From NCBI RefSeq assembly GCF_033118175.1, contig NC_083685.1:128770501-128834500 (forward strand): a stretch of DNA of 64,000 nt, read 5' to 3'. Shown in pieces: positions 1-10,819 of the stretch. Each line of letters begins with the position of its first letter. The first letter of the stretch is position 1. The position numbers and the translations under genes were made by a program. The notes under the pieces are model-generated. The model saw only the letters and a list, made by a program, of their open reading frames with translations. It searched no databases and was not told the origin of the DNA. This DNA is from Dama dama (Eukaryota > Chordata > Mammalia > Artiodactyla > Cervidae).

Positions 1-145
1 AAAACACTTGTTGAGTGCTAACCATGAGATAAGAGTCTAGTGTTAGGAGTCGGGCCTTAAAAACTAAGACCCCGGCCTTCAAGCTGCATATCGTCAAGTA
101 GAGGAAGTCGATGAGAGAAGAATTAATGTATTGTAACAGATATAT

Positions 146-346
146 GGTTTCCCCTGGTGGCTCAGTGGTTAGGAATCCACCTGCCAATGCAGGAGATGCA
201 GGTTTGATCCCTGGGTCGGGAAGATCCTCTGGAGAAGAAAATGGCAACCTATTCCACTTTCTTGCCTTGAAAATGCCATGGACTGAGGAGCCTGGTGGGC
301 TACAGTCCGTGGGTCTCAAAGAGTCAGACATGACTGAGCATACATG
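146..346 (+). repeat. Bov-tA-type SINE
   Basis: The tRNA-like head comes first (the 'ctggtggctcagtgg' A-box region, then a B-box-like 'ggtttgatccctggg'), followed by the BovA body 'ggagaagaaaatggcaac' and the 3' 'gagtcagacatgactgag'. It is nearly full length and lightly diverged. The open frame across it is repeat-derived and not a gene. Confidence 0.93.
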
Positions 347-478
347 CACAGCAGAGGCATATATATGAGAAGTGAGAAAAGTGAGCAGAAGCTTTGAAAT
401 CTTTTCTTTAAAATTATCATTTTCTTAAGCAAGCTACAAAGTTGTCACGTCTCCCAGGCAGGTCACTCTCAGAAAAGG

Positions 479-688
479 TTGTTGTTGTTTAGTCCCTCAG
501 TTGCGTTCAACTCTTCTTGCAATCGTATGGACTGTATAATCTACCAGGCTGCTCTGTCCATGGACTCTTCCAGACAAGAAGACTGGATTGGATTGCCATT
601 TTCTCCTCCAGGGCATCTTCCCAACCCAGGAATTGAACCTGCGTCTCCCGTATCTCCTGCACTTGCAGGCAGATTACAAGACTTGTAG
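479..688 (-). repeat. Bov-tA-type SINE, head truncated
   Basis: It opens on the plus strand with the (GTT)n tail complement 'ttgttgttgtttagtc' and reads through the BovA body to 'cacttgcaggcagatta'. It then loses the start of the tRNA-like head, where the usual 'ccaccagggaagccc' end is absent. Overlapping open frames on both strands are read-throughs of the SINE. Confidence 0.9.
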
Positions 689-1588
689 GTGCAGATGACA
701 TTTGCAGAGCAACTCACTGAATCTCCAGAACTGGTGGCCCTGACTAGAGCCAGTGTGCTGGTGCAATTTTCCATTTTGCAGGGAAAGATTAATCAATATG
801 CAGGAGATGAACACGAGTTTTCTCTAGGAAGATATTATACTTTCCTTTCTCATTTTTCCAGAGTAAGTTTCCATGAGGTGGGTGTGTTTGGGTTTAGCAG
901 GGAAGAACGCCACAGTGGTGTGTTGTTTTAGTGGTTGCGGGATGACCTAAAGTAAAAACCATAAGTTCAAAGTGTCTGGCTGTTTACGGGACACCCACCT
1001 CCAGAGAACTGGCATTTGAGTGTGAGATTACTCATCCGTATTAACTCTTTGAATAAACACTTTCTTGTTAAGTGTAACACGGACTATACATTTCCTGACA
1101 AAATAGTCCTCAAACTTACACAGAATATCTGGACCAGAGTTTATTTCTTTAAGATATATTTAGAAAGAGACAAGTCATTTCAGTGCATTATTTTCTAAGC
1201 TGCCCATGGTTTGGAGGCAAAGTGATGGACCAGAGACTTGATATTGCATCTTCAATGAGAGGAGGGTCACAAAGATTGCAGGCATTTTCCATGGCATTAC
1301 TCCATCCATGCCTTTGTACTGCCAATCAGCCAGCTGTTTATGGGTCAGCTTGTTAAACTGTGCATCTATTCTAAATACCAACCCAGGCCATCCCCTGATT
1401 CCAATTTATCTGTGACACACGCGTCTACTTCATTGTCATGGGCAAACGAGTAAGTGACAAAGGAAGGTATGATTTTAAGAATAAATCCAGAGGAAGAAGT
1501 CATACAAGACACACATATACATGAACTCTAATAAACTCAACAGATGATGAAAGGAAGAGTTTGGAGGACTAATCCTACTACGTCTAAT
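689..1588. other. Unique sequence, no gene seen
   Basis: About 900 bp of ordinary non-repetitive sequence between two SINEs. The frames at 689-931 and 1016-1198 are short, with no recognisable domain or coding pattern. I see no promoter, RNA gene or repeat here. Confidence 0.6.
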
Positions 1589-1780
1589 GCTTCCCTGGTG
1601 GCTCGGTGGTAAAAAATTCACCTGCCAATGCAGGGGACTTGGGTTCGTTCCCTTGGTCAGGAAGATCCCCTGGAGAAGGAAATGGCAACCCAATGCAGTA
1701 TTCTTGCCTGGGAAATCACATGGAGAGAGGAGCCTGGTGGGCTACAGTCCATGGGGTCACAAGAGTCAGACACGACTGAC
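1589..1780 (+). repeat. Bov-tA-type SINE
   Basis: Starts 'gcttccctggtggctcggtgg' and ends 'gagtcagacacgactga'. The body match is close ('ggagaaggaaatggcaaccc'), so this is a fairly young copy. The short tail has no clear repeat, and no convincing flanking duplication was found. Confidence 0.93.
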
Positions 1781-3131
1781 CCGCTGTTCTTCATGAACCC
1801 TTTTATCCCATGACCTAGTATGGGACTCTCCATTGCAGGGTTCAACTTTATACTGCAACTATCTCATTAAAACAAAAGAAAACAATAAGAAGCAAGCAAA
1901 CAAAAACCATGAAATTCACTCCTGTTACACTCTTTGCCTCTGGGATATACTTTCTCAAGCAAGATAGTCACCCTTTAATGAAGAAGAGACTCTGAAGAGG
2001 GGTCAAGATACAAAGAAGACCACTGTGTCTTGGGCCAACCCTCCTGAAGCTGCCAGATCAGTGCAGAGCATCTGTGGAGCAAGAAGTGCTTCCTGCGATC
2101 TCTCCCCGGAAGTGCTTCTGAGCCGTGGGCAGCAGGCAGGAGCCCCCGGGGGTGGCTGCTCAGGAAGCACTTCCAGGTGGGGCCGCTGGGCTGCCAGAAT
2201 CACACAGACCAACCACAATCACCAGGCAGTCCTTCATAACATTTATTACTGTGTGTACTCTCAATGGGATTATTCATATTTGCCCAGAGACTGACAAGCC
2301 AGAAATGACTAAAACGTGGCTCATGAATCCTCTGTTTCAAAAAACTATGAGCCGGGTTGTTCCACACCATGTCATCAACTTCACTTTTCCTCCCGTGTGT
2401 TCCTGACACACAGGCAGCAGCACGGTCCTGGATGAGGCAGCCTTGCCTCCGGCGTGCCCTGCTTCCCAACATCGAGGAGCCTGTAATCCTTCCTCTTAGC
2501 CCTGGGTCCCTAATTCTGGATTTCTAGCTGAACTCACAAGTCCTAGTAAAATTCACTGTTCTAGAATTTTCCAAAGTCCTCGCCGCTCACTCCAACAACT
2601 GAAATCTGAATATTCCACTTCTGTTTATTTTCACAGCTTTTCCTCTGCTGATGGATTGCTCCCATTGCTTTCATTTGTGAAAGGACTTCTGTCAGTTTGG
2701 GGTATTAATATCTGTTTCCTTATTAACATTTCTTGGGGAAAAGCAGCCTAATTACCCGCTTGGTTAGAAGTTTAAAGATTGGGCTTGGTGAAGTTTTGGA
2801 GTAGCAGAGGCGTTTGGGGATAAGGAGGAAATATGAACTCTGAGATGATATTTGATAACACTGAATCCGTGGATCTCTGTTCCACTCAAATCCATGTCTC
2901 TCCCTTCACTCTCTTTCTTTCTGTCTCCCTTTCTCAAAGTAACTTTCTAAAGTCAATAATTTATTTTTATAGCCATACTTCCGAATCTAGACAGTCGAAC
3001 ACTTCCATATTGTAGAATGTTCTCCAGTGAACTTTATTGATTGTGTAATTTAACTTAAGCAATAATTTTAAAATTAATACTATATGTAGAAGAAGTAGAC
3101 CAATAATCATAAATGTATCTTCATTAGCTAT
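1781..3131. other. Unique sequence, no gene seen
   Basis: Around 1.35 kb without recognised repeats. GC is locally raised at 2000-2200 (frames of up to 93 codons on both strands), but no frame resembles a known protein and no CpG cluster is present. Confidence 0.55.
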
Positions 3132-3180
3132 TCTCTCTCTCGTGTGTGTGTGTGCGTGTATGTGTGTGTGTGTGTGGTGT
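3132..3180. repeat. TC/TG dinucleotide microsatellite
   Basis: A short (TC)n run passes into an interrupted (TG)n tract of about 40 bp that directly abuts the tail side of an antisense SINE. This is the usual place for microsatellites to grow from SINE tails. Confidence 0.9.
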
Positions 3181-3280
3181 ACGCACTCAGTTGTGTTTGA
3201 CTCTTTGTGACACAGTGAACTGTAGCCGGCCAGAATCCTCTGTCCCTGAGATTTTCCAGGAAAGGATACTGGGAAGCCCA
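3181..3280 (-). repeat. Bov-tA-type SINE fragment (body only)
   Basis: Only the tail-proximal BovA part is present: 'actcagttgtgtttgactctt' through 'ttttccaggaaaggatactgg'. The tRNA-like head is missing, so this is a 5'-truncated copy on the minus strand. Confidence 0.82.
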
Positions 3281-3570
3281 TTTTCTCCTAGTTTAGTTTA
3301 TTTAAGCACATAACACCAATCAACAAGCAAGTTTCTTTTGTGGCAATATACTTGTACACACAGAAAACATACGGTCAATTTTATTTCCAGGTGACTAAGG
3401 TAACCTAATTGTGGCTCCTATAAATAAATAGATAATAGATAGATATAGAGAGATAGAGACATGACATAAACAAAGCTTATATGAATTGCCATTTCACCAC
3501 ACATGGGCATTTCTCATTCTAGATCTGTTCCTGTGACATTTATCATAGAGAAAACGTAAAAGAAATATTA

Positions 3571-3620
<50 letters not shown>

Positions 3621-4502
3621 CAGAAAGTGAGAGATGGGCTGCTTATTCCTTCTAGATTTTTTTTAATTCAGTCATCTCTAGAACCTATAGGATTATTTTA
3701 CATCCAAGAATACTGTTGTTATTCTAATCCTATAGAACATAATACTATTAGAATTTCAAATTACAATATTTTCTTTATCCTAACCTTGTTATTGTTAGTA
3801 ATGATTGTTGTTTACTGTTATTTGGAAATTCAGTTTGACTCTGAATATATCTAATTTATATTGCTTTACACCAAGTGTTTCCTCTTTGCCATCAAAAGGA
3901 AAGTTTTGATCATTTACTCTCTAAATTTGGATGTGTAAAATAGTTTGGAAGAAAATATTTTTTAAAGCTTCAGAGAAACCACTTCATATCTATAATCACA
4001 GATTTTTCCCTGGGTTTGAAATGAAACAGTACAGATCTAAATGTATACCTGAAAATGCAAAAATTATTACTAGAAAAACCTATTATATATCTCTCTCTCA
4101 GTATAGCAGTTGGCTAAAAGTAAATGTTTCTTTATTCAGTAATTTATTTTAAATCTGCTAAAAAAGGAACTTGGGTTTAGAGCAAGTTTTTGGTTTATTA
4201 AACAAACTCACACCTGGCCACACAGTTCTTTGTATCTAGTTAAGTATATTCTCCCAAAAAAGATGAAAAGTAAGTTTTGCTTTTGTAAGTCCACTGAGGG
4301 AAACCTTAATACAACCTAAACAAAAATGTTAAATTTTCAATGGTGAAAAAGTACATACTTTTCTATGACAGATCCATTGCTTTAGTTTTGGTTAGTGGAG
4401 ACTTGAGGACACTGTCCAGGGAAGGGTCAATGCTGGCATTTTGTTTGTTACTCACTCTGCCAGTGAAACGTCACATTCCTGCCTGGCAACACAGATTCCC
4501 AT
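3281..4502. other. AT-rich unique sequence with simple repeats
   Basis: Contains a TAGA/GATA-like patch at about 3420-3464 and a long TA tract at 3574-3618, otherwise AT-rich single-copy sequence. The reading frames at 3570-3854 and 3931-4152 have no recognisable domain; the first begins inside the TA tract. Confidence 0.6.
3574..3618. repeat. (TA)n microsatellite
   Basis: About 22 uninterrupted TA units. Such tracts are length-polymorphic and can extrude cruciforms. Confidence 0.95.
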
Positions 4503-4516
4503 CCCTGGATTTCCAT

Positions 4517-5929
4517 CAGTTCAGTTCAGTTCAGTCGCTCAGTCGTGTCCAACTTTGCAACCCCGTGAATCACAGTACGCCAGGCTTCCCTGTCCATCAC
4601 CAACTCCTGCAGTTTACCCAAACTCATGTGCATTGAGTCAGTGATGCCATCCAACCATCTCATCCTCTGTCGTCCCCTTCTCCTCCTGCCCCCAATCCCT
4701 CCCAGCATCAGGGTCTTTTCCAATGAGTCAACTCTTCACATGAGGTGGCCAAAGTATTGGAGTTTTAGCCTCAGCATCAGTCCTTCCAATGAACACCCAG
4801 GACTTATCTCCTTCAGGATGGACTGGTTGGAGCTCCTCGCAGTCCAAGGGACTCCCAAGAGTCTTCTCCAATACCACAGTTCAAAAGCATCAATTCCTCG
4901 GTGCTCAGCTTTCTTCACAGTCCAACTCTCACATCCATACATGACTGTTGCTGGAAGGGGGACCCGTTCCAGGACCCGAAAGTGGGCTCTTGTCTAACAC
5001 TCAGAAATGAATTGTCCGAGGAGACACATGTGCTAACAAAGCAAGAGATTTTATTGGGAAGGGCGCCCAGGTGGAGAGCAGGAGGGTGAGGGAACCCAGA
5101 AGAACAGCTCTGCCGCGTGGCTCGTAGTCTCGGGTGATGGGATTAGTTTCCAGGTAGTCTTTGGCCAATCATTCTAATTCAGAATCTTTCCTGGTGGTGC
5201 ACGCATCACTCAGTCAAGATGGATGCTAGCAAGAGGGATTCTGGTAAGTGGACGGACACACGGTGTCTCCTTTCGACCTTGCCCGAACTCTTCCGGTTGG
5301 TGGTGGCTTATTAGCTCCATGTTCCTTATCAGGATCTCCTGTCATAAAACAACTCATGCAAATGGTTACTATGGTGCCTGGCCAGGGTGGGCAGTTTCAA
5401 TCAGTGTGCTTCCCCTTACATGACCACTGGAAAAACCATAGCCTTGGCTAGACGGCCCTTTGTTGGCAAAGTAATATCTCTGCTTTTTAATATGCTATCC
5501 AGGTTGGTCATAACTTTCCTTCCAAGGAGTAAGCGTCTTTTAATTTCATGGCTGCAATCACAATCTGCAGTGATTTTGGAGCCCAAAAAAATAAAGTCTG
5601 TCACTCTTTCCACTGTTTCCCTATCTATTTCCCATGAAGTGATGGGACCAGATGCCATGATCTTAGTTTTCTGAATGTTGAGCTTTAAGCCAACTTTTTC
5701 ACTCTCCTGTTTCACTTGCATCAAGAGGCTTTTTAGTTCCTCTTCACTTTCTGCCGTAAGGGTGGTGTCATCTGCATATCTAAGATTATTGATATTTTTC
5801 CAGGCAATCTTGATTCCAGCTTGTGCTTCCTCCAGCCCAGTGTTTCTCATGATGTACTCTGCATATAAGTTAAATAAGCAGGGTGACAATTTAGAGCCTT
5901 GATGTACTCCTTTTCCTGTTTGGAACCAG
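4517..5929 (-). pseudogene. BovB reverse transcriptase, C-terminal part and 3' end (broken)
   Basis: Read on the minus strand, a 178-codon open frame (5416-5952) carries the reverse-transcriptase palm region, with 'GVHQGSKLSP' near the start and the catalytic 'RYADD' core in the middle, followed by 'GSKITADCDCSHEIKRRL'. It then runs into the inserted LTR at 5420. The rest of the ORF2 C-terminus and the 3' end continue at 4945-4517. It cannot encode a working enzyme because the fingers region is inverted next door and the frame is split by the LTR. Family assignment rests on recognised BovB sequence. Confidence 0.9.
4946..5420 (-). mobile_element. Solo endogenous retrovirus LTR nested in BovB
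   Basis: A 475-bp block begins TG and ends CA on either strand and is flanked by TGAC at 4942-4945 and 5421-5424. BovB sequence resumes exactly after it (compare the uninterrupted copy at about 55040-55060). On the minus strand it has an AATAAA signal (complement at 5050-5055) followed by an R/U5-like GC-rich end, as in retroviral LTRs. No internal retroviral genes or second LTR are seen, so it is a solo LTR, the usual remnant of recombination between two LTRs. The 4-bp duplication leans towards a gammaretrovirus-like (class I) origin, but the family is not assigned. Confidence 0.85.
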
Positions 5930-6910
5930 AAAAGAAGAGAAGCTAAAAGCAAAGGAGAAAAGGAAAGATATTTCCATTTGAAAGCAGGGTTCCAAAGAAT
6001 AGCAAGGAGAGATAAGAAAGCCTTCCTCAGTGATCAATGCAAAGAAATAGAGGAAAACAACAGAAGGGCAAAGACTAGAGATTTCTTCAAGAAAATTAGA
6101 GATACCAAGGGAACATTTCATGCAAAGATGGGCTCGATAAAGGACAGAAATGGTATGGACCTAACAGAAGCAGAAGATATTCAGAAGAGGTGGCAAGAAT
6201 ACACAAAAGAACTGTACAAAAAAGATCTTCATGACCCAGATAATCACAATGGTGTGATCACTCACCTAGAGCCAGATATCCTGGAATGTGAAGTCAAGTG
6301 GGCCTTAGAAAGCATCACTATGAACAAAGCTAGTGGAGGTGATGGAATTCCAGTTGAGCAATTTCAAATCCTGAAAGATGATGCTGTGAAAGTGCTGCAC
6401 TCAATATGCCAGCAAATTGGGAAAACTCAGCAGTGGTCACAGGACTGGAAAAGATCAGTTTTCATTTCAATCCCAAAGAAAGGTAATGCCAAAGAATGCT
6501 CAAACTACCGCACAATTGCACTGATCTCACACGCTAGTAAAGTAATGCTCAAAATTCTCCAAGCCAGGCTTCAGCAATACGTGAACTGTGAACTTCCAGA
6601 TGTGTGAGCTGGTCTTTGGAAAGGCAGAGGAACCAACGATCAAATTGCCAACATCCGCTGGATCATTGAAAAAGCAAGACTGTTCCAGAAACACATCTAT
6701 TTCTGCTTTATTGACTATGCCAAAGCCTTTGACTGTGTGGATCACAATAAACTGGAAAATTCTTAAAGAGATGGGAATCCCAGACCACCTGACCTGCCTC
6801 TTGAGAAACCAGTATGCAGGTCAGGAAGCAACAGTTAGAACTGGACGTGGAACAACAGACTGGTTCCATATAGGAAAAGGAGTATGTCAAGGCTGTATAT
6901 TGTCACCCTG
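5930..6910 (+). pseudogene. BovB reverse transcriptase, upstream part (inverted segment, broken)
   Basis: The plus strand encodes the region just N-terminal of the catalytic core: a 209-codon frame (5978-6607) with 'NKASGGDGIPVEQF' and 'SVFISIPKKGNAKECSNYR', typical RTE fingers motifs. A TGA at 6605-6607 ends the frame. Sense similarity continues past it ('SALLTMPKPLTVW' is the same DNA in a shifted frame), and about 2 bases are missing near 6755 before 'WKILKEMGIPDHLTCLLRN' and 'GKGVCQGCILSPW' at the end. It is non-functional, and its orientation is opposite to the rest of the element. Confidence 0.9.
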
Positions 6911-6919
6911 GACTTCCAT

Positions 6920-7504
6920 AGAGGTTCTTAAACCTGTGAGAGAACGCAGTGACATCTTCACAGTGAAATACTGAAGGTTTGTGGACTGATGGATTTGAGG
7001 GAGTGAGAAGGAAGAACAAAGAGAAGGAAGAGAAGAGAGGAGCCGGGAGGGCAGGGAGAGAGAGAAAGAGAAATGTTCATGGAGAAGAAAGGAGGCAAGA
7101 GGGAGGGACAGAGCAGGAAAGAGGAAAAAAGGCCTCAGTTCTTCTGAATCATTTAAAAACACAATGTCTGCCTCAGGCACATGAGAAATGGTTTGCAAAA
7201 TTTAAATGACAATATAGTTTGTCTTTCAAAGAGGTGGATTTGGCCACAGACCTGGGGCTGACCCCTGAGGAAGAAAAACATTACCTTTATGTGCAGCTTT
7301 CTTGCAGAACAGTGCTTCTCAAGCTATAAGACCCAAATGGGTCCCTTGAAAGCCTTGTTAAGTTGCAGGTTTTTCTTTAGCAAGAAGAGACCTAAGACTG
7401 CAATTTTGGAAAGCTCCCAGAGGGTCCTGGTCCCACTGGCCCATGAGTCACACTTTGGTAGCAAGGCTTAGGAAACCAAAAATACCTCCTATAGAGGACA
7501 TAGA
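6920..7504. other. Unique sequence with purine-rich tract
   Basis: About 7001-7135 is a strongly GA-rich stretch (GGAGG, GAGAGAGAAAG units), which explains the charged open frames 6979-7209 and 6887-7198. The remainder is single copy with no gene seen. Confidence 0.7.
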
Positions 7505-7720
7505 GGGGCTTCCCAACTGGCACAGTGGTGAAGAACCTGCCTGCCAGTGCAAGAGACACAAGAGATGAGGGTTTGGTCCCTGGGTCTGGAAGACCCCCTG
7601 GAGTAGGAAATGGCAACCCACTCCAGTATTCTTGCCTGGGAAATCTCACAGACAGAGGAGCTTGGTGGGCTACAGTCCATGGGCTCACGAAGAGTCAGAC
7701 ACGACTGAGCAGGAGCCTGG
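7502..7720 (+). repeat. Bov-tA-type SINE
   Basis: Head 'ggggcttcccaactggcaca', body 'ggaaatggcaacccactcca', 3' end 'gtcagacacgactgagc'. A possible target duplication is TAGAGGACAT (7492-7501) and TAGAGGATGT (7721-7730), 8 of 10 matching. Confidence 0.93.
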
Positions 7721-8141
7721 TAGAGGATGTATGGAAACGCCGATCCTCACTGAAAAGCAGATTTCCTCTCCCCTTGTGGTGGATTTCTGCCTCTTCAAGT
7801 AGTTAACCATGCCTGCTCTTCACTGACAGACTTTTCCTGAAAACCACTCATATCCTAAGAAACAAGATTGAGAAAGTCACACCTCGAACCCTAAGATGTG
7901 GATCTCGTCACAGTGACCCATCTCTCAGCTCAGACAGCCTTCATCTCCACATTCTTCTAGAATCTGGCTTAGAAAGTGAGTGCAGACTCATTACTGTCAA
8001 TTTATCCACATACAGCATCAGAAGAGCCAGAGTAGATCCATGCTTCTTCATGACTATGGGTGCAAAAAGACACCTACTCAGTTAAACACTGCATACACTC
8101 TTTTTTTTTCCCCCAATTATATTTAAAATGCATGCTTATTC
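7713..8141. other. Unique sequence, no gene seen
   Basis: About 430 bp of unremarkable single-copy sequence, with a short T/C run at about 8100-8113 just before the next SINE. Confidence 0.6.
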
Positions 8142-8320
8142 CCAGGTGGCCAATGCAGGAGACTCAAGAGACACTGGTTCGATCCCTGGGTCAGGAAGAC
8201 CCTGGAGAAGGAAATGGAACTCCAGCGCAATATTCTTGCCTGAAAAATTCTATGGACAAGAGGAACCTGGTGGGCTACAGTGGTGGGCTACAAAAGAGTG
8301 TGACTTGATGAGCAACTGAA
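8142..8320 (+). repeat. Bov-tA-type SINE, degenerate
   Basis: The head has an internal deletion ('cccaggtggc' joins 'caatgcaggag' directly). The B-box-like 'ggttcgatccctgggtcagg' is intact. Near the 3' end 'tggtgggctaca' occurs twice in tandem, a small internal duplication. Several other deletions mark it as an older or damaged copy. Confidence 0.88.
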
Positions 8321-8418
8321 CATGTTTATAGACAACACAATTTTAATAAGACAAACTGCCGCACTGGGTCATCAGTCAGTGGAAAGAGAGATTTCTCTAT
8401 AAAACATATCACGTGTGC

Positions 8419-8614
8419 ATGCCCAGTCATGTTTGACCCTTTGTGACCTGATGGACTGTAGCCCACCAGTCTCCTCTTGTCTGTGGAGCTTTTCAGGAGT
8501 GAGTTGCCATTTCCTTCTCCAGGGGATCTTCCAGACCCAGGGGTCAAACGCACATCTCCTGTGTCTCCTGTATTGGGAGGTGGATTCCTTACCACTGAGC
8601 CACTTGGGAAGCCA
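8419..8614 (-). repeat. Bov-tA-type SINE
   Basis: Near full-length antisense copy: 'cagtcatgtttgaccctttg' at the tail side and 'accactgagccacttgggaa' (head complement) at the other end. Moderately diverged. Confidence 0.92.
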
Positions 8615-9810
8615 AACCTACACTTAAATCTACATGCCAAAATTTTGACTTCAGAAAAGTGGAAACTTTTCTCAATTTGCTCAGGAGAAGATGACAATTC
8701 TGGAGAGGGTAACTAAAGAGGACCCACCCTACCCTCCTGTTTTTCCCCTCTCCAAAGGGTCTATATACTGCCTCTCCAATCTGCGTTGTTTCTAGCCTAG
8801 GCATTTATTCCTATTATGGGTTAGGAAACCAGATAAGGACACAGGATCACCAAAGGCACCTTCTCCATAAATGATCAAAGTCCTTAGCTGTCTCCTCCCC
8901 ATGTTGTCATGACACGCCTCCTCTCTGCACTGCAGCAGTCCCCAGGTCAGAGGTTTCAGTCTTGCTCTGAGGCCCTCCACCGCCCCGGGTAGTAGTCCTG
9001 AATCACCCTGGCAGCCACACTCTCTCCCCACGCTAAGCAATGGCTACACACGGCCTGCACGGCGGCTGTCTCTCGCTGCCCTGGCGCAGGAGAAATCTGG
9101 TGGAATTCTGTGGGAAGGTAGTGGAGGGAGTAGCAAGTCTGATTAAGCCATCGCTTAGGTTGATTTAGTAGCCAGCAGCTTAAACCGATGCTTTATCAAC
9201 TCTCAAGTTCAAACCCTGGCTGGAAACTGAGTTATTCATCACGAAGGATTAGAAAATGCAACGGGTCCATAAATTTCTCAGACTGATTCTTGTTATCTCC
9301 AGAGATTTTTCCTGTCACTTAAAAATGATGTCTGGGGTACAATTTGCATCTAAAATGGCCTTGGAAAGAGGCATAAGGCCAGCATTTCAAACTAATGAAT
9401 CCTCAGGTTACAGAGAAATGCTCCCAGCCAAATAAAGCAAACCACATTCCGCCATATTGCGATCGGACCCGACCCAGGTCAGTGGCAGCCTTGCCGGTGG
9501 ACTTCAGCTACTTTCTTCCGGGAGAAATGCTTACACTTCGTTGTAAGTGACCAGCCAGTGTTTAGCGCTTTGCTGTATTTTCATGGGTTGAATTACCAAG
9601 TGGTCTAGTTCATCCAAACAGGTTAGAGATACTCATTCTCCAGCAAGAAGTGTGCAATGTCTATTCTTGTGGAGAAGAAGTGTTTTTTCTCCATATTTTC
9701 TGTCTTACATGGTGTGTAATGCTCTTTAATCATTTCGGACAAAGGTCTGACAATGCAAAGTTCAATGAACTCAGCAAGTTTGACATCTCAGGGTCCCAAA
9801 TCTACCCCGT
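8615..9810. other. Unique sequence, no gene seen
   Basis: About 1.2 kb without recognised repeats. 9230-9440 is an even-composition, repeat-free stretch that could be conserved, but nothing in it can be named. Confidence 0.5.
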
Positions 9811-10208
9811 GTTGTTGTCCAATCACTACGTCACGTCTGACTCTTTGCGACCCCATGGGCTGCAGCATGCCAGGCTTCCCTGTCCTTCAGTGTCTCCCGG
9901 AGTTTGCTCAAATTCATGTCCTTTCAGTCGGTGATGCTATCTAACCATCTCATCCCCTGCCAACCCCTTCTCCTTTTGCGTTCAATCTGTCCTAGTATCG
10001 GAGTCTTTTCCAGTGAGTCAGCTGCAAGTAATTGACTGAGGACTAATAATGAGTTCTAGCCATGACTGAAGTTTTATACGTGCATTCATTCGGCAGGTCT
10101 ATGATTTGAAGGTGGTCTGGCTTTGGGACTCTAACTAAAATCTTCTCAGTGCAGGTGGCCAAACTATTGGAGCTTCAGCATCAGTCCTTCCAATGAGTAT
10201 TCAGGGTT
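9811..10208 (-). mobile_element. BovB 3' end split by a 126-bp insert
   Basis: 9811-10024 matches the antisense BovB 3' end up to 'ccagtgagtcagct'. Matching resumes at 10151 ('gcaggtggccaaactattgg') and runs to about 10208. The intervening 10025-10150 is not BovB as I know it. The flanking hexamers 'gcaagt' (10025) and 'gcaggt' (10151) are similar. Confidence 0.85.
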
Positions 10209-10746
10209 TAAAATACAGTATGAGTGTAACAAAGCATAATTCTTGAGTTGAGCATGAGAGAAGTTTCTAGTTGATGAGGCCTGAGGCCATTGGTCTAAAG
10301 AGAAGCTTGACATTTTAGGGCTCAAGGCTGTGTTCAAAGGTCAGAAAAGGTTAATCTGAGAAAGTAGACTGTGATATTAGGACCCGACCAGAGGAAACTT
10401 CAAAGTCATTCTGGACTGTTGCAGGAACATGCCTGACAACATTTTCACTTTTATTGGAAGAAAGAAGAATTCTAGTGATGAAAGTGTAGGCCAGATAAGA
10501 AAGGAGAGTTAAAATTTCAGGGTTTCCTTAAATTTCAAAGTGTAAACAGCCACTTGGTTCACCTACCTTCCTGTTATTCTAATGTGTTATTCTAAGATAA
10601 GACGAAGCTTTAGAGTGGAGGGATAACCACAGTGTGAGGACCGAAAATGTAAGATTCTGAAATTGTTCTAATGCCATTTAGTTTTTTCTAATTCCTTTGG
10701 AAATAAAGGCCTTTTCCTGATCTGTAAAATGTAAGCTTCCCATGTT
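10209..10746. other. Unique sequence, no gene seen
   Basis: About 540 bp of AT-leaning single-copy DNA between a BovB end and a short L1. No frame or motif can be supported. Confidence 0.55.
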
Positions 10747-10819
10747 TTTTTTTTTTTTTAATATAAATTTATTTTTTAATTGGAGGCTAATTACTTTACA
10801 ATATTGTATTGGTTTTAGA
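10747..10819 (-). mobile_element. Very short ruminant L1 3' end
   Basis: A run of T (poly(A) complement) is followed by 'aattggaggctaattacttt' and 'acaatattgtattgg', the antisense 3' terminus shared with the sense copy at 60226-60256. Only about 70 bp of L1 is present, so it is severely 5'-truncated. Confidence 0.82.

Larger units (their letters stand above)
4503..6919 (-). mobile_element. BovB (RTE) LINE insertion with inverted 5' segment
   Basis: The composite reads as the antisense BovB 3' part (4517-5929, interrupted by an LTR) joined to a sense-strand upstream segment (5930-6910). Both segments end at the same internal BovB position: 5879-5929 (minus) and 6860-6910 (plus) are the same 51 bp with 6 differences. 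CCCTGGATTTCCAT (4503-4516) and CCCTGGACTTCCAT (6906-6919) flank the unit as a 14-bp target-site duplication with one mismatch. This is the arrangement expected from twin priming. The tail side carries the short TTCAG repeats typical of BovB instead of poly(A). Confidence 0.93.

Noticed and set aside
5416..5952. 178-codon minus-strand frame as an intact reverse transcriptase gene
   Set aside because: It has the RT catalytic core but is only part of BovB ORF2; the upstream domain is inverted next to it and an LTR cuts its C-terminus.
5978..6607. 209-codon plus-strand frame as a functional gene
   Set aside because: BovB RT fingers segment ending at a stop created by substitution, followed by a frameshift near 6755; no downstream catalytic core in the same orientation.
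7001..7135. Charged protein or regulatory polypurine element
   Set aside because: Simple GA-rich low-complexity sequence; the charged frame is a composition effect.
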